Below, piece by piece: positions 1 to 11,008 of a stretch of DNA of 64,000 nt. The stretch's first letter is position 1. Every line of letters begins with the position of its first letter. The stretch covers positions 620,001 to 684,000 of the forward strand of contig NZ_SZQJ01000005.1 in assembly GCF_013369335.1 (NCBI RefSeq). Reading direction: 5' to 3'. The notes under the pieces are model-generated. The model was given only the letters and a program-made list of their open reading frames with translations, made no database searches and had not been told where the DNA came from. The translations under genes and the position numbers were made by a program. Source of the stretch: Vibrio sp. JPW-9-11-11. GTDB taxonomy: Bacteria > Pseudomonadota > Gammaproteobacteria > Enterobacterales > Vibrionaceae.

Positions 1-1
1 G

Positions 2-940
2 GTAATGACCATGGTTGGTGAGCCTCAAAACCTGATCATTGCCGACCAAGCAGGCTGGCAGTTTGGCGAATTTATTGTGCGCATGCTACCTGTTACCGCC
101 CCTGTATTTGTGTTTGGCCTGATGACCTGTGTGCTAGTAGAAAAGCTCAAAGTGTTTGGCTACGGCGCGCGCCTACCCGACAATGTTCGCCAAATCTTAG
201 TTGACTTCGACAACGAAGAGCGTAAAAACCGCACTAACCAAGACGTCGCCAAACTTTGGGTTCAAGGCATTATTGCCGTTTGGCTTATCGTGGGTCTCGC
301 ACTTCACCTTGCGGCTGTCGGTCTTATTGGTTTGTCGGTGATTATTCTTGCGACCTCATTCACCGGTATTATAGAAGAGCACTCTTTAGGTAAAGCATTT
401 GAAGAGGCATTGCCGTTTACTGCCCTACTTGCCGTTTTCTTCTCGATTGTGGCTGTGATCATCGACCAAGAACTGTTCAAACCTGTTATCGACATGGTGC
501 TTAATGTCGAAGATAGTGGCACTCAGTTGGCCCTGTTCTATGTTGCAAATGGTCTGCTTTCAATGGTTTCTGATAACGTATTTGTCGGAACCGTTTACAT
601 AAATGAAGTCAAAACAGCCTTGATCGAAGGCCAAATCACCCGCGACCAATTCGACTTACTCGCTGTTGCTATCAACACAGGTACTAACCTACCATCTGTT
701 GCGACACCTAACGGTCAAGCCGCTTTCCTCTTCTTGCTGACATCGGCATTGGCACCATTAATTAGGCTCTCTTACGGACGTATGGTGGTGATGGCGCTGC
801 CATACACGGTTGTGCTCGCACTGGTAGGTCTAACCGGCATTGTATTCTTTGTGGAGCCCATGACCGCATGGTTTTATGACTTGGGTTGGATTGCACACCA
901 TAGCGGTGAGGTCACTCATGCTCTCTCTAGCGGCCATTAA
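2..940 (+). CDS. nhaB: Na+/H+ antiporter NhaB, C-terminal part (5' end outside window)
   Basis: The frame is open from the left edge and ends at 940, giving about 312 residues; NhaB is normally about 528 residues, so the N-terminal 40% is missing only because the window starts here. The visible part is a polytopic inner-membrane protein with several hydrophobic segments and NhaB-like stretches such as [19 protein letters not shown] and [20 protein letters not shown]. NhaB exchanges Na+ for H+ and helps sodium homeostasis, which fits a marine organism. dsbB follows on the same strand, as in enterobacteria, but a strong terminator separates them. The first ATG in the frame at 5 is internal, not a start. 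Confidence 0.93.
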   Translation, partial: VMTMVGEPQNLIIADQAGWQFGEFIVRMLPVTAPVFVFGLMTCVLVEKLKVFGYGARLPDNVRQILVDFDNEERKNRTNQDVAKLWVQGIIAVWLIVGLALHLAAVGLIGLSVIILATSFTGIIEEHSLGKAFEEALPFTALLAVFFSIVAVIIDQELFKPVIDMVLNVEDSGTQLALFYVANGLLSMVSDNVFVGTVYINEVKTALIEGQITRDQFDLLAVAINTGTNLPSVATPNGQAAFLFLLTSALAPLIRLSYGRMVVMALPYTVVLALVGLTGIVFFVEPMTAWFYDLGWIAHHSGEVTHALSSGH

Positions 941-987
941 TCGCTAAAAATCTAAAGTTTTTGTTGCTCACGAAACTTTTCCACGCT

Positions 988-1016
988 AAAAAGCTCTGAT
1001 TACTCAGAGCTTTTTT
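988..1016 (+). terminator. Rho-independent terminator of nhaB
   Basis: AAGCTCTGA and TCAGAGCTT pair around a 4-nt loop and run into six T residues, 50 bases after the nhaB stop and just before dsbB. Confidence 0.85.
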
Positions 1017-1035
1017 ATTACTACAGGGAATCAGT

Positions 1036-1557
1036 GTGAACATTCTTTTCACTCTCAACTCATTTTCAAAAGGACGCCTATCTTGGGCGTTACTTCTGCT
1101 GTTCGTGGTTTTCTTCGAGGCGTGTGCGCTCTTCTTTCAACATGTGATGATGCTGTCACCCTGTGTCATGTGTATCTACGAGCGTGTAGCCATGCTTGGC
1201 ATTGGCGGCGCTGCGCTTGTCGGACTTATTGCACCACAAAGCCCAATCTTCCGTTGGCTTGGTCTTGGGTTATGGGGAGCGAGCGCTTATAAAGGTCTAG
1301 CCTTATCAATGCAGCACGTTGACTATCAGTTTAATCCGTCGCCTTTTGCTACATGCGATCTATTTGTTACATTCCCTGATTGGGCCCCTTTGAACCAATG
1401 GGCACCTTGGATGTTTGAAGCCTATGGCGACTGCAGCAAAGTGGTATGGCAGTTTTTAACTCTGTCTATGCCACAATGGCTAGTCGTGATTTTTGCAGGC
1501 AACCTAGCGGTATTGGCTGTGATTGTTTTGGCACAGTTTGTCAAACAGCAAAAATAG
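1036..1557 (+). CDS. dsbB: Disulfide bond formation protein DsbB
   Basis: This 173-residue inner-membrane protein reoxidises periplasmic DsbA and passes electrons to quinone. Four membrane segments are visible. The first catalytic pair is C43-V-M-C46 in PCVMCIYERVAM; the second pair is the two cysteines of the periplasmic loop, CDLFVTFPDW...YGDC. Length matches the family (about 170-176). The start is a GTG at 1036, with AGGGAA upstream; no ATG lies nearer. The stop codon's last base is also the first base of the heptamer array that follows, so changes in repeat number leave the protein unchanged. Confidence 0.95.
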   Translation: MNILFTLNSFSKGRLSWALLLLFVVFFEACALFFQHVMMLSPCVMCIYERVAMLGIGGAALVGLIAPQSPIFRWLGLGLWGASAYKGLALSMQHVDYQFNPSPFATCDLFVTFPDWAPLNQWAPWMFEAYGDCSKVVWQFLTLSMPQWLVVIFAGNLAVLAVIVLAQFVKQQK

Positions 1558-1720
1558 AAGCGAGAAGCGAGAAGCGAGAAGCGAGAAGCGAGAAGCGAGA
1601 AGCGAGAAGCGAGAAGCGAGAAGCGAGAAGCGAGAAGCGAGAAGCGAGAAGCGAGAAGCGAGAAGCGAGAAGCGAGAAGCGAGAAGCGAGAAGCGAGAAG
1701 CGAGAAGCGAGAAGCGAGAA
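1557..1720 (+). repeat. Tandem array of the heptamer GAAGCGA, 23 copies
   Basis: Twenty-three perfect head-to-tail copies of GAAGCGA run from 1557 to 1717, followed by a partial GAA. No copy differs. Because 7 is not a multiple of 3, three units make 21 bases, and the array is open in all plus-strand frames as a repeating EARSEKR heptapeptide and on the minus strand as LLASRFS. The array lies between the dsbB stop and the ftsK terminator, so the open frames are a by-product of the repeat and not evidence of a gene. The plus strand is six-sevenths purine. Confidence 0.98.
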
Positions 1721-1727
1721 ATTATTT

Positions 1728-1758
1728 AGGGTTGGCACAATGTGTCAACCCTTTTTTT
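1728..1758 (+). terminator. Terminator between convergent dsbB and ftsK
   Basis: GGGTTGGCAC and GTGTCAACCC form a stem with one G-T pair and a 2-4 nt loop, followed by seven T residues on the plus strand. On that strand it would stop transcripts from dsbB that have passed the heptamer array. It has no good U-run in the ftsK direction. Confidence 0.75.
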
Positions 1759-1778
1759 CTGGCACGCAGGCCATCTCG

Positions 1779-4628
1779 TTAGTTCATATCTCTACCTGGT
1801 GCAGGCGCCAATACCTCACGATTCCCGTTATGGCCAGGCGCGCTGACAATACCCTGAGCTTCCAACTGTTCGACAATGCGCGCCGCTCGGTTGTAGCCAA
1901 TCTTGAATCGACGTTGAACACCCGACACCGAACCACGACGGGATTGAACAACATGCTCAACCACTTGATCGAAGAGTGGATCCATCTCCTCATCAGCTTC
2001 CGCTTTTTCGCCCGGTAACAGCGCTTCTGGTCCCTGGTCACCGTTGGTGATTTCATCAATATAATTAGGCTTACCGCGCGCTTTCCAGTTGTTGACCACC
2101 GCGTGTACATCATCGTCAGACGCAAACGCGCCATGGACACGAACCGTATGACTAGAACCAGGCGGCAAGTAGAGCATATCACCCATGCCCAGTAGTGATT
2201 CTGCACCACCTTGGTCTAGAATCGTGCGTGAATCGGTCTTAGTCGAAACGGTAAACGCGACACGCGTTGGAATATTGGCTTTGATTAAACCGGTAATCAC
2301 ATCAACTGAAGGACGCTGTGTTGCGAGGATAAGGTGGATACCTGCCGCTCGGGCTTTTTGTGCCAGACGAGCGATCAACTCTTCCACTTTCTTACCCACC
2401 ACCATCATCAAATCGGCAAATTCATCGACAATGACCACGATATAGGGAAGATTCTCAAGCAGTGGAGCTTGCTCATCCATACTGTCACCCGGCTGCCATA
2501 GTGGATCATGGATGGGGTGACCAGCCTCAGCGGCCATTTTCAGTTTATCGTTGAAACCTTTTATATTACGTACACCTAATGCTGACATCAGCTTGTAGCG
2601 ACGCTCCATTTCACCGACACACCAACGTAACGCGTTTGACGCATCTTTCATATCGGTCACCACTTCCGATAATAGATGCGGGATTCCCTCATACACCGAC
2701 AGCTCGAGCATCTTCGGGTCGATCATAATAAAGCGAACCTCTTCGGGAGTCGCTTTATACAACATACTCAAAATCATCACGTTGACACCGACCGACTTAC
2801 CTGAGCCTGTAGTACCCGCAACTAAGACGTGCGGCATCTTTGATAAGTCCGCCACGACCGCTTCTCCGGCAATGTCTTGACCTAAAACCACCGTCGTTGG
2901 CGATTTGGCGTCGATAAACTGCTGACTGCCGACCACATCGGAGAAATACACCGTTTGTCGACTCATATTCGGCAGTTCAAGGCCCACATACGGCTTACCC
3001 GGAATCACCTCGACGACACGCACCGCCATCGCAGATAACGAACGAGCTAAATCCATCGACAAACTAGAGATACGACTCACTTTAACCCCTGGGGCTAGGT
3101 CTAGCTCAAAGCGGGTAATCACGGGACCGGGGAAAATATCCACCACCGTGGCTTGGATTTTGTAATCAGCCAGTTTGGACTCAACCAATCGAGCGATATG
3201 CTCTAGTGCCTCACGATCAATGAAACTCTCGCGTTTTTCTGGATGATAAAGCAGCTCAAGCGTTGGCATTGGCTCAGAAGGTTTCGGGAGATTCGGCTCC
3301 TGCTGAACCAAAAATGGATTCTGCTGCGCGGCAACTTTGGCTTGTGCTTCTTCGACAAGATTATGCAGCGCTGCAGCATCTTGATCTGGAGTGACGTGGT
3401 CTTGAGTAACCCTCTCCTCTTCCATCTCATCGGCAACATCAAACGATGATATGGTTGGCTGCTGATTATCGTGTTTAGGTTCAACTTCGGTGGAAATCTG
3501 GTCGAGATCGTGCTCACTGATCGTAGGCTGAGTGATCGTCTCTTCTGCCGTATCCTGATGCCAAGGTAGCGAATCGGATGACGGTGGCAACTCATCTTGC
3601 GCGTCTAGAGAGGGACAAGGTACGGCTTCATCTTGCGCAGGTGAGGCAACATCTTCTGACACCAAATCACCTTGGCACAGCGCCGCTTGTTCTAGCTCTG
3701 CGATAGTCGCATTCAAATCTTGATAGCACTCTGTCTCCACATCTGGTTGAAGAGAAGGTTGAGGCTCAGATTCAGCAGCGCTTGCAATCTGGCTTGAGTC
3801 CGCAGCCGCCTCTGGCATATGGATGTTAAAGCGACTTGGCGCTTGAGTATTGCTTTGAGACTCGGCCTCTGGCGCTAACCCCTCTGTCTCAGAAAGTGAC
3901 CTTTCCTTTTCTTGCGGCTGAGGTCGCAAAGTATTGAATTCTTGTTGGTGAGTAAGCTCGGCGACGATGACTTCATCGTCACGCCCACGCAGCTTATTGA
4001 CCAAAGCAGTGAACAGCGTGATGGTTTTCTCCCCTAACCAATCAACAATAGTCAGCCACGAGATCCCAGTTAATAAAGTGAAGCCCGCCCCCCATAGAAA
4101 CAGGAACACCAGCGTGGTACCAAGGAGGTTGAGCGTAGGTAGCGCCAAGCTTGTAAGAACATCTCCAATCACACCTCCCGACGAAAAATACCAGATATCA
4201 TCAAAGTTAATATCCGCTAAGCCGCAACTGGTCAGAATCAGGATGGTCAGACCAAGTAGACGCGTTCCCCACAGCATCAAATCAATTGGGTCATCTTCAT
4301 CGCGTTTTCGTAACATGGCCCAAGCGGCCACGCTAAGAACGACTGGCAAAACATAAGCCAGTGAACCAAAGGTGAAGAAAAGAGTATCAGCGAGCCAGGC
4401 ACCGACGATACCGCCCGCGTTATTGATTTCGCCGCCCCACGCAGTCTGTGACCAAGAAGGATCCGCCGCACTAAACGTCAATAACGCGACAGCGAGCAAA
4501 ATCGACGCAAGCACGGCCACAATAAGAGTGCACTCTTGAAGGCGTTGCGGCCCGTTGAGGCGAGAAGGTTGTGCGTCTTCTCCGGTTTTGATGATGGTTT
4601 CCACTTTATTTTTGGTCTCTTTGAACAT
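1779..4628 (-). CDS. ftsK: DNA translocase FtsK
   Basis: Septal DNA pump that clears chromosome ends from the closing septum and activates XerCD at dif. About 949 residues. Four or five membrane segments occupy roughly residues 30-200, followed by an acidic, Gln/Pro/Ser-rich linker of about 250 residues, the RecA-like motor with Walker [13 protein letters not shown] and Walker [14 protein letters not shown], and a C-terminal winged-helix gamma domain ([22 protein letters not shown]) that reads KOPS sites. The ATG at 4628 is preferred over the in-frame TTG six bases upstream. lrp lies upstream on the same strand but is separated by a terminator. Confidence 0.96.
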   Translation of the reverse strand: MFKETKNKVETIIKTGEDAQPSRLNGPQRLQECTLIVAVLASILLAVALLTFSAADPSWSQTAWGGEINNAGGIVGAWLADTLFFTFGSLAYVLPVVLSVAAWAMLRKRDEDDPIDLMLWGTRLLGLTILILTSCGLADINFDDIWYFSSGGVIGDVLTSLALPTLNLLGTTLVFLFLWGAGFTLLTGISWLTIVDWLGEKTITLFTALVNKLRGRDDEVIVAELTHQQEFNTLRPQPQEKERSLSETEGLAPEAESQSNTQAPSRFNIHMPEAAADSSQIASAAESEPQPSLQPDVETECYQDLNATIAELEQAALCQGDLVSEDVASPAQDEAVPCPSLDAQDELPPSSDSLPWHQDTAEETITQPTISEHDLDQISTEVEPKHDNQQPTISSFDVADEMEEERVTQDHVTPDQDAAALHNLVEEAQAKVAAQQNPFLVQQEPNLPKPSEPMPTLELLYHPEKRESFIDREALEHIARLVESKLADYKIQATVVDIFPGPVITRFELDLAPGVKVSRISSLSMDLARSLSAMAVRVVEVIPGKPYVGLELPNMSRQTVYFSDVVGSQQFIDAKSPTTVVLGQDIAGEAVVADLSKMPHVLVAGTTGSGKSVGVNVMILSMLYKATPEEVRFIMIDPKMLELSVYEGIPHLLSEVVTDMKDASNALRWCVGEMERRYKLMSALGVRNIKGFNDKLKMAAEAGHPIHDPLWQPGDSMDEQAPLLENLPYIVVIVDEFADLMMVVGKKVEELIARLAQKARAAGIHLILATQRPSVDVITGLIKANIPTRVAFTVSTKTDSRTILDQGGAESLLGMGDMLYLPPGSSHTVRVHGAFASDDDVHAVVNNWKARGKPNYIDEITNGDQGPEALLPGEKAEADEEMDPLFDQVVEHVVQSRRGSVSGVQRRFKIGYNRAARIVEQLEAQGIVSAPGHNGNREVLAPAPGRDMN

Positions 4629-4683
4629 AACCAACTTTATCTTTATATGACGCGACGTGTTCCAGGTTGGAACTGAATAATAA

Positions 4684-4720
4684 GAAAAAAATAGTCCGAG
4701 CAGCTATGCTACTCGGACTA
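4684..4720 (-). terminator. Rho-independent terminator of lrp
   Basis: Read on the minus strand, AGTCCGAG and CTCGGACT form an 8-bp stem around an 11-nt loop, followed by a run of T residues, about 90 bases after the lrp stop and before ftsK. Confidence 0.85.
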
Positions 4721-4810
4721 TCGATTTAACCATATCAAGGGCAAAAACCCAATTGCTTAACGTCAGAATATGGCAAGCTATTCAGACTTAATCCCTACGC
4801 TTTAGCAAAG

Positions 4811-5305
4811 TTAGCGAGTTTTGATCACCAACTGGTTGGTTTGCTTCACTTCTTCCATCACCACGTAGGTGCGAGTATCGTTCACGCCCGGTAGACGCAG
4901 TAGCGTGTCCCCTAGCAATTTACGGTAAGCACTCATGTCGGACACACGAGTTTTCAATAAGTAATCGAAATCACCTGAAACGAGATGACACTCTTGGATA
5001 TCATCCAGTTTCTGTACTGCGGTATTGAACTGTTCAAATACGTCTGGCGCACCACGATTTAACGTTATTTCAACAAATACCAGCAGCGAGGCATCGAGGT
5101 ATTGAGGGTTCAGCAACGCTGTATAACCCGTAATATATCCTTGACGCTCTAATCGACGAACGCGCTCCAAACATGGCGTGGGAGAAAGCCCGACGCGCTT
5201 TGAGAGCTCTACGTTCGAAATACGACCATCTTTTTGCAACTCATTAAGAATGTTGCGGTCGATACGGTCTAGATCCTTGGACGGCTTTTTATTGTTGTCT
5301 GCCAT
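4811..5305 (-). CDS. lrp: Leucine-responsive regulatory protein Lrp
   Basis: Global feast/famine regulator of 164 residues, the usual Lrp length. The N-terminal helix-turn-helix (DRNILNELQKDGRISNVELS, then KRVGLSPTPCLERVRRLE) binds DNA and the C-terminal RAM domain binds leucine and forms higher oligomers. The match to the enterobacterial Lrp pattern is very strong, unlike the more divergent Lrp/AsnC protein at 30654-31139. It is divergent from ald across a 174-bp AT-rich gap, so Lrp control of ald and of itself from this gap is likely; this is inference. Confidence 0.95.
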   Translation of the reverse strand: MADNNKKPSKDLDRIDRNILNELQKDGRISNVELSKRVGLSPTPCLERVRRLERQGYITGYTALLNPQYLDASLLVFVEITLNRGAPDVFEQFNTAVQKLDDIQECHLVSGDFDYLLKTRVSDMSAYRKLLGDTLLRLPGVNDTRTYVVMEEVKQTNQLVIKTR

Positions 5306-5479
5306 TTTTTATTCCACCTTATTACTTCCTTGCAAAAAAATATACTACAACTTTTTAATATTCAGTATCAAATTTTAATAAAAGCTATCTATACTAGATA
5401 TTAATTCGACAGAATTACCCTACATACAGTTAAAGCAACTAACATAGTTTATACAACCAATATAAAATGAGGACTCAGG
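5306..5479. promoter_or_regulatory. AT-rich lrp/ald divergent control region
   Basis: 174 bases separate the start codons of lrp and ald. The stretch is very AT-rich with A/T tracts and TATACTAGATAT near its middle, as expected for Lrp-bound DNA. ald has a GAGGACTCAGG ribosome-binding site at about 5468-5478. I could not define individual Lrp boxes. Confidence 0.5.
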
Positions 5480-6604
5480 ATGATTATTGGCGTACCTAAG
5501 GAAATCAAAAACCACGAATACCGTGTTGGTATGATCCCAGCTAGCGTTCGAGAGCTAGTGTCTCAAGGTCACCAAGTTTTTGTTGAAACTAATGCCGGCT
5601 CTGGCATCGGTTTTTCAGACGATGATTACATCGCTGTAGGCGCATCCATTCTTCCTACTGCTGCTGACGTATTTACGAAAGCAGAAATGATTGTAAAGGT
5701 TAAAGAACCTCAAGCTGTCGAGCGCGCTATGCTACGAGAAGGGCAAATTTTATTTACTTATTTGCACCTAGCACCAGATTTTCCACAAACTGAAGAGCTA
5801 ATCAAGAGCAAAGCTGTCTGTATAGCGTATGAGACTGTAACAGATAATATGGGTCGCTTGCCACTACTTGCGCCAATGTCTGAGGTGGCAGGTCGCATGT
5901 CTATTCAAGCGGGTGCACAAACTTTGGAGAAATCTCACGGTGGTCGTGGTCTGCTACTTGGTGGCGTCCCTGGTGTTGAGCCTGCGAAAGTGGTTGTAGT
6001 CGGTGGTGGTGTTGTGGGTGCAAATGCTGCGCGCATGGCCGTTGGCCTACGTGCTGACGTCACTATTCTAGACCGTAACGTCGACACACTACGTCGCCTA
6101 GACGAAGAGTTCCAAGGGCGTGCAAAAGTGGTTTACTCTACTGAAGACGCGATTGAGAAGCATGTTCTAGAAGCTGACTTAGTGATTGGCGCGGTACTTA
6201 TCCCAGGTGCTGCAGCGCCTAAGCTAGTCACAAAAGAGCACATCGCTAAGATGAAACCAGGTGCCGCTGTCGTGGACGTTGCTATCGACCAAGGCGGCTG
6301 TTTCGAAACGTCACACGCGACTACGCACGCTGACCCAACTTACATCGTTGATGACGTCGTTCACTACTGTGTCGCCAACATGCCAGGTGCTGTCGCGCGC
6401 ACTTCTACTTTCGCCCTTAACAATGCGACACTACCTTACATTGTTAAGCTTGCAAACAAAGGCTACCGCGAAGCATTACTTGAAGACAAAGGTTTCCTTG
6501 AAGGTCTGAATGTCATTCACGGTAAAGTAACTTGCCAAGAAGTCGCTGAAAGCTTCGACCTAGAGTACGTCGATCCAGCGGACGCGATTGCGATGTTCAA
6601 CTAA
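5480..6604 (+). CDS. ald: Alanine dehydrogenase
   Basis: NAD-dependent enzyme that interconverts L-alanine and pyruvate plus ammonium; 374 residues, the family length. It starts with the characteristic [18 protein letters not shown] and carries the Rossmann glycine motif [19 protein letters not shown] followed by the acidic NAD-ribose residue in VTILDRN. The substrate-domain lysine (VKVKEP) and histidine (YLHLAPD) are present. The start ATG has a good ribosome-binding site. Its position next to lrp fits an amino-acid-responsive catabolic role. Confidence 0.96.
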   Translation: MIIGVPKEIKNHEYRVGMIPASVRELVSQGHQVFVETNAGSGIGFSDDDYIAVGASILPTAADVFTKAEMIVKVKEPQAVERAMLREGQILFTYLHLAPDFPQTEELIKSKAVCIAYETVTDNMGRLPLLAPMSEVAGRMSIQAGAQTLEKSHGGRGLLLGGVPGVEPAKVVVVGGGVVGANAARMAVGLRADVTILDRNVDTLRRLDEEFQGRAKVVYSTEDAIEKHVLEADLVIGAVLIPGAAAPKLVTKEHIAKMKPGAAVVDVAIDQGGCFETSHATTHADPTYIVDDVVHYCVANMPGAVARTSTFALNNATLPYIVKLANKGYREALLEDKGFLEGLNVIHGKVTCQEVAESFDLEYVDPADAIAMFN

Positions 6605-6625
6605 TGTTGCACTATAGATAACAGA

Positions 6626-6652
6626 AAACGCCCACTTCGGTGGGCGTTTTTT
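6626..6652 (+). terminator. Terminator between ald and yfbV, probably bidirectional
   Basis: AAAACGCCCAC-TTCG-GTGGGCGTTTTTT: a stem with a stable TTCG loop, T-rich on both strands, between the convergent ald and yfbV. Confidence 0.9.
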
Positions 6653-6683
6653 ATTTGGATCGGGAGCTGGAAATGCTTTTGGT

Positions 6684-7136
6684 CTAGAACCAACGCTCTA
6701 ACGCGCTTTTATCAAGCTGGCGAAATGCACGATTGAGGATTTGAGCCAACTCTTTATAGCGAGGGCGAGACTTCATCGGCTCGAGCGCAAAGCCGCTATC
6801 TGCAATTTTTTGGTGGATTTCTCGATACCAACCAGCTAGCGCAGGTGGCAGTTGAGTATTGGAGCGGTTACCTAACCACCACATGCCTTGAATTGGCATA
6901 CTGATCGCAAACAAAGCAATAATCACAGCCTGAGGCATTGATTGGTAGTTATTAAACGCCATTTGAGTGAGAACACTGATGGCTGCAATAGCAGGCATGA
7001 CCTTGACACCAAAGCGCGTCGCTTTAATGATGCGTTGTTCTGGAAATAATAGGTTCAGCTCTTTGCGCATTGGCCAAGTATCCATGTACTTCTGTCCGTC
7101 ACGTAGGCTGTGAACTATACCGACTTTATTACTCAT
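6684..7136 (-). CDS. yfbV: UPF0208 inner-membrane protein YfbV
   Basis: A 150-residue membrane protein with two hydrophobic segments at about residues 45-65 and 70-90, matching the UPF0208 family (YfbV of E. coli). The charged start ([18 protein letters not shown]) is typical. In E. coli yfbV is divergent from ackA, as here. E. coli YfbV has been linked to organisation of the Ter macrodomain, but its molecular role is not clear. Confidence 0.88.
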   Translation of the reverse strand: MSNKVGIVHSLRDGQKYMDTWPMRKELNLLFPEQRIIKATRFGVKVMPAIAAISVLTQMAFNNYQSMPQAVIIALFAISMPIQGMWWLGNRSNTQLPPALAGWYREIHQKIADSGFALEPMKSRPRYKELAQILNRAFRQLDKSALERWF

Positions 7137-7484
7137 AGGGCTCTCTCACTTCACTTAGCAATAGGTCCGAGTTAAAAATAAGTTGAAAGTTTCAACTATT
7201 GGGACAAAAAATTGATGAAAGTTAATATTCTTTCAAATTTTTTTGTTATTATTGCCCATTATCGTTATCCTCTGCGGACCCACAATCTCATTGTTGCCGT
7301 TATTTACAATTTAAGCAACTTTAGAGACCTTTCTGCAGCGGATGCATGGGTGGTGATCAGGATCACCACTGTCTTATATACGGAATTCGAAGTTTTTTTG
7401 ACCAAGATTAGTGCGCAGCTTTACCTGCATCGTCTATTCTTGTGGTTAATTTTCATCCTAACTGATTGTTACAGGTAGTCACAC
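7137..7484. promoter_or_regulatory. yfbV/ackA intergenic control region with a 20-bp palindrome
   Basis: 348 bases without a convincing gene. At 7350-7369 lies GTGGTGATC-AG-GATCACCAC, a near-perfect palindrome with 9-bp arms, about 115 bases before the ackA start. It could be an operator or an RNA hairpin in the ackA leader. The open frame at 7212-7478 has no family resemblance and is not called. I did not find a convincing -35/-10 pair. Confidence 0.5.
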
Positions 7485-8681
7485 ATGTCTAAGCTAGTTT
7501 TAGTTTTAAACTGCGGTAGTTCTTCTCTTAAATTTGCTGTTGTTGATGCAGAAACAGGTGCAGAGCACCTATCAGGTCTCGCTGAATGTCTTCATCTTCC
7601 AGAAGCACGTATCAAATGGAAGCTGGATGGTAAACACGAAGCTCAACTAGGCGAAGGTGCAGCGCACGAAGAAGCACTCGCGTTTATGGTTGAAACTATT
7701 CTTGCTTCTAAGCCAGAGCTTAAAGCTAACCTAGGCGCTATCGGTCACCGTATCGTGCACGGCGGCGAGCAGTTCACTCAATCGGCTCTTATTACTGATG
7801 AAGTGCTAAAAGGTATTCAAGACGCTGCAACTTTTGCACCTCTACATAACCCAGCACACATCATCGGTATCGAAGCGGCGAAGAAAAACTTCCCAGAGCT
7901 GCAAAACGTAGCGGTATTTGACACTGCATTCCACCAGACAATGCCTGAAGAGTCTTTCCTATACGCGCTGCCATACAACCTATACAAAGAGCACGGTATC
8001 CGTCGCTACGGCATGCACGGCACTTCACACCTATTCATTACTCGTGAAGTTGCAGCTCTGCTTAACAAACCCGTTGAAGAAGTGAACATCATTAACTGTC
8101 ACCTAGGTAACGGTGCATCTGTTTGTGCGATTAAGAACGGTAAATCCGTTGATACTTCTATGGGTCTGACTCCTCTTGAAGGTCTAGTGATGGGTACTCG
8201 TTGTGGTGACATCGATCCTGCTATCATCTTCCACCTACACGACGCGCTAGGCTACTCCGTTGAGCAAATCAACAACATGCTAACTAAAGAGTCTGGTCTT
8301 GCTGGTCTAACTGAAGTGACTTCTGACTGTCGTTTTGTTGAAGACAACTACGGTGAAAAAGAAGAAGCGACTCGCGCAATGGACGTGTTCTGCCACCGCC
8401 TAGCGAAATACGTAGCAGGTTACACGGCTTCAATGGAAGGTCGTCTAGACGCCATCACTTTCACTGGCGGTATCGGTGAAAACTCAGGTCCTATCCGTGA
8501 AATGGTACTAAACCGTCTAGCTATTTTCGGTATCGAAGTAGACAGCGAAGCTAACCTGAAAGCACGCTTTGGTGGCGAAGGTACGATTACTACAGCTAAC
8601 AGCCGCATTCCAGCTATGGTTATCTCTACCAACGAAGAGTTGGTCATTGCTGAAGATACCGCGCGTCTTGCAGCGCTTTAA
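7485..8681 (+). CDS. ackA: Acetate kinase
   Basis: Interconverts acetyl phosphate plus ADP and acetate plus ATP; with Pta it forms the acetate overflow and activation route. 398 residues, family length. Signature near the N-terminus [14 protein letters not shown]; other ASKHA-fold motifs are visible ([41 protein letters not shown]). pta follows after 118 bases with a hairpin between them, so pta may be made both by read-through and from its own promoter. Confidence 0.97.
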   Translation: MSKLVLVLNCGSSSLKFAVVDAETGAEHLSGLAECLHLPEARIKWKLDGKHEAQLGEGAAHEEALAFMVETILASKPELKANLGAIGHRIVHGGEQFTQSALITDEVLKGIQDAATFAPLHNPAHIIGIEAAKKNFPELQNVAVFDTAFHQTMPEESFLYALPYNLYKEHGIRRYGMHGTSHLFITREVAALLNKPVEEVNIINCHLGNGASVCAIKNGKSVDTSMGLTPLEGLVMGTRCGDIDPAIIFHLHDALGYSVEQINNMLTKESGLAGLTEVTSDCRFVEDNYGEKEEATRAMDVFCHRLAKYVAGYTASMEGRLDAITFTGGIGENSGPIREMVLNRLAIFGIEVDSEANLKARFGGEGTITTANSRIPAMVISTNEELVIAEDTARLAAL

Positions 8682-8688
8682 TTGACTT

Positions 8689-8719
8689 AACCGGTTGGCC
8701 AATGCCAACCGGTTTTCTT
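8689..8719 (+). terminator. Hairpin/terminator between ackA and pta
   Basis: AACCGGTTGGC and GCCAACCGGTT form a perfect 11-bp stem with a 4-nt loop, followed by TTCTT. The short T-run suggests only partial termination, which would lower pta relative to ackA. Confidence 0.75.
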
Positions 8720-8799
8720 ACAGGGGCTTAATTGAGAGTTCTCCCTCGACGACAATGCTCAACTAAGCTTTTATCCCAATAGCTAAAGGTACTCTACGA

Positions 8800-10944
8800 A
8801 TGTCTCGTACTATTATGCTTATCCCTACCAGTGCTGGTGTTGGTCTTACTAGTGTTAGCATGGGTGTTCTTCGCGCTATGGAGCGCAAAGGCGTTAAAGT
8901 TTCTTTCTACAAACCAATTTCACAGCCACGTTCTGGCGGTGATCAACCAGACCTGACTTCAACCATCGTAGCGCATAACAGCGATATGAAAATTGGTCAA
9001 CCTATGGCGATGTCTGTTGCTGAAAGCCTGATCGGTAACGACAACATGGACGAACTGCTAGAAACCGTCGTTGAACGTTACAATCAAATCAACAAAGACG
9101 CAGACGTCACGCTTATTGAAGGCCTAGTCCCAACTCGCAAACACCCATTTGCTAACCAAGTGAACGCTGAAATTGCAGCGACGTTGGGTGCGGAGATCGT
9201 GCTAGTTGCGACACCTGGGACAGACAACCCAGCCCAGCTCAAAGAGCGCATCGAAGTCGCCTGCTCTAACTTTGGTGGTACGAAGAACAAAAACATCTCT
9301 GGTGTCATCATCAACAAGCTAAACGCGCCTGTTGATGAAGCGGGCCGTACTCGCCCTGACCTATCTGAAATCTTCGACGATGCAGATAGCGCGAAACAGA
9401 ACGAAATGAAAGTGATGGAGATCTTTAACACCTCTCCAATCCGCGTATTGGGCTGTGTGCCTTGGAGCATCGACCTTATCGCTACTCGTGCGATTGATAT
9501 GGCGAAGCACCTCAACGCTGACATCATCAATCCAGGTGATATCAATACGCGCCGTATTAAGAGCATCACTTTCTGCGCGCGCTCACTACCAAACATGATT
9601 GAGCACTTTAAGCCAGGTTCTCTATTGGTGACCTCTGCTGACCGTCCTGACGTTATCGTTGCTGCGGCACTTGCTGCAATGAACGGCGTGGACATTGGTG
9701 CGGTGTTGTTAACAGGTGGCTACGACATTCCTCAAGAGATTGAGGGTTTATGTAAGCCTGCGTTCGACACAGGCCTACCGATTTTTAAAGCTCAAGGCAA
9801 TACGTGGCAAACCTCGCTCAACCTACAGAGCTTCTCAATCGAAGTACCTGCAGACGATAAAGAGCGTATCGAGTTCATCAACGAACACGTTGCTGGTCAC
9901 ATTGATGGCAACTGGATTGAGTCGATGACAGAAGGTACACAAAAGTCTCGTCGTCTAAGTCCTCCAGCGTTCCGTTACCAGTTAACCGAGCTCGCTCGTA
10001 AAGCTGGCAAGCGTATCGTGCTACCTGAAGGTGATGAACCACGTACGGTGAAAGCGGCGGCTATCTGTGCTGAACGCGGTATTGCGGAATGTGTGCTTTT
10101 GGGTAACCCAGATGAGATTCGCCGCGTGGCTGCTCAGCAAGGCGTTGAATTGGGCGCTGGCGTACAAATCATCGATGCTGATGCCGTGCGCAATAACTAC
10201 GTCGCTCGTTTGGTTGAACTACGTGGCGCGAAAGGCATGACAGAAGTTGTGGCTCGAGAGAAACTGCAAGACTCAGTCTTCCTTGGCACCATGATGCTTG
10301 AGAACAACGAAGTTGACGGTCTGGTATCTGGCGCGGTTCACACCACGGCCAATACTATCGTGCCTCCGTTCCAAATCATTAAGACGGCGCCAAATGCGTC
10401 TATCGTCTCGTCTGTTTTCTTCATGCTGCTGCCTGACCAAGTACTGGTTTACGGTGACTGTGCGATCAACCCAGATCCGACCGCAGAGCAGCTAGCAGAA
10501 ATCGCGATTCAATCAGCGGATTCAGCGACTGCCTTTGGGATCGAACCACGTGTCGCGATGATTTCTTACTCAACAGGTGAATCTGGTAAGGGTGCAGACG
10601 TTGATAAAGTACGTGAAGCGACCAAACTTGCTCAAGAGAAACGTCCTGACCTAGTGATCGACGGCCCTCTTCAGTACGATGCGGCCATCATGGAAAACGT
10701 GGCGGCTTCTAAAGCGCCAAACTCTCCAGTAGCGGGTAAAGCGACGGTATTCGTATTCCCAGACCTCAACACAGGTAACACGACGTACAAAGCGGTACAA
10801 CGTAGTGCCGACCTAGTGTCTATCGGTCCAATGCTGCAAGGTATGCGTAAACCAGTGAATGATTTGTCACGCGGCGCATTGGTAGATGATATCGTCTACA
10901 CTATTGCTCTTACAGCAATCCAGGCGGACCAAGATCCAAAATAA
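8800..10944 (+). CDS. pta: Phosphate acetyltransferase
   Basis: Converts acetyl-CoA and phosphate to acetyl phosphate. 714 residues, the long enterobacterial/Vibrio form: an N-terminal P-loop-like domain ([20 protein letters not shown], about 1-240), a central DRTGG domain (about 245-360) and the C-terminal catalytic PTA_PTB domain (about 390-710) with [23 protein letters not shown] and [11 protein letters not shown]. The protein acts in the cytosol with AckA, and the two set the level of acetyl phosphate, a phosphodonor and protein acetylating agent. Confidence 0.97.
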   Translation: MSRTIMLIPTSAGVGLTSVSMGVLRAMERKGVKVSFYKPISQPRSGGDQPDLTSTIVAHNSDMKIGQPMAMSVAESLIGNDNMDELLETVVERYNQINKDADVTLIEGLVPTRKHPFANQVNAEIAATLGAEIVLVATPGTDNPAQLKERIEVACSNFGGTKNKNISGVIINKLNAPVDEAGRTRPDLSEIFDDADSAKQNEMKVMEIFNTSPIRVLGCVPWSIDLIATRAIDMAKHLNADIINPGDINTRRIKSITFCARSLPNMIEHFKPGSLLVTSADRPDVIVAAALAAMNGVDIGAVLLTGGYDIPQEIEGLCKPAFDTGLPIFKAQGNTWQTSLNLQSFSIEVPADDKERIEFINEHVAGHIDGNWIESMTEGTQKSRRLSPPAFRYQLTELARKAGKRIVLPEGDEPRTVKAAAICAERGIAECVLLGNPDEIRRVAAQQGVELGAGVQIIDADAVRNNYVARLVELRGAKGMTEVVAREKLQDSVFLGTMMLENNEVDGLVSGAVHTTANTIVPPFQIIKTAPNASIVSSVFFMLLPDQVLVYGDCAINPDPTAEQLAEIAIQSADSATAFGIEPRVAMISYSTGESGKGADVDKVREATKLAQEKRPDLVIDGPLQYDAAIMENVAASKAPNSPVAGKATVFVFPDLNTGNTTYKAVQRSADLVSIGPMLQGMRKPVNDLSRGALVDDIVYTIALTAIQADQDPK

Positions 10945-10972
10945 CTTGGTCAGTTAACCCTGCATAAATGAT

Positions 10973-10998
10973 AAAGCCCTCGTTTGAGGGCTTTTTTG
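10973..10998 (+). terminator. Rho-independent terminator of pta, probably bidirectional
   Basis: AAAGCCCTC-GTTT-GAGGGCTTTTTT follows the pta stop by about 28 bases and faces the convergent DUF4010 gene. Confidence 0.9.
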
Positions 10999-11008
10999 TA
11001 TCGCGAGT

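Noticed and set aside
1446..2018. Open frame of 190 residues spanning the heptamer array, with the EARSEKR repeat
   Set aside because: The frame stays open because a 7-bp repeat has no stop in any frame. It starts inside dsbB, has no ribosome-binding site and its end is antisense to ftsK.
7212..7478. Open frame of 88 residues in the ackA leader
   Set aside because: No Shine-Dalgarno, no family resemblance, and it covers the 20-bp palindrome; most likely chance.
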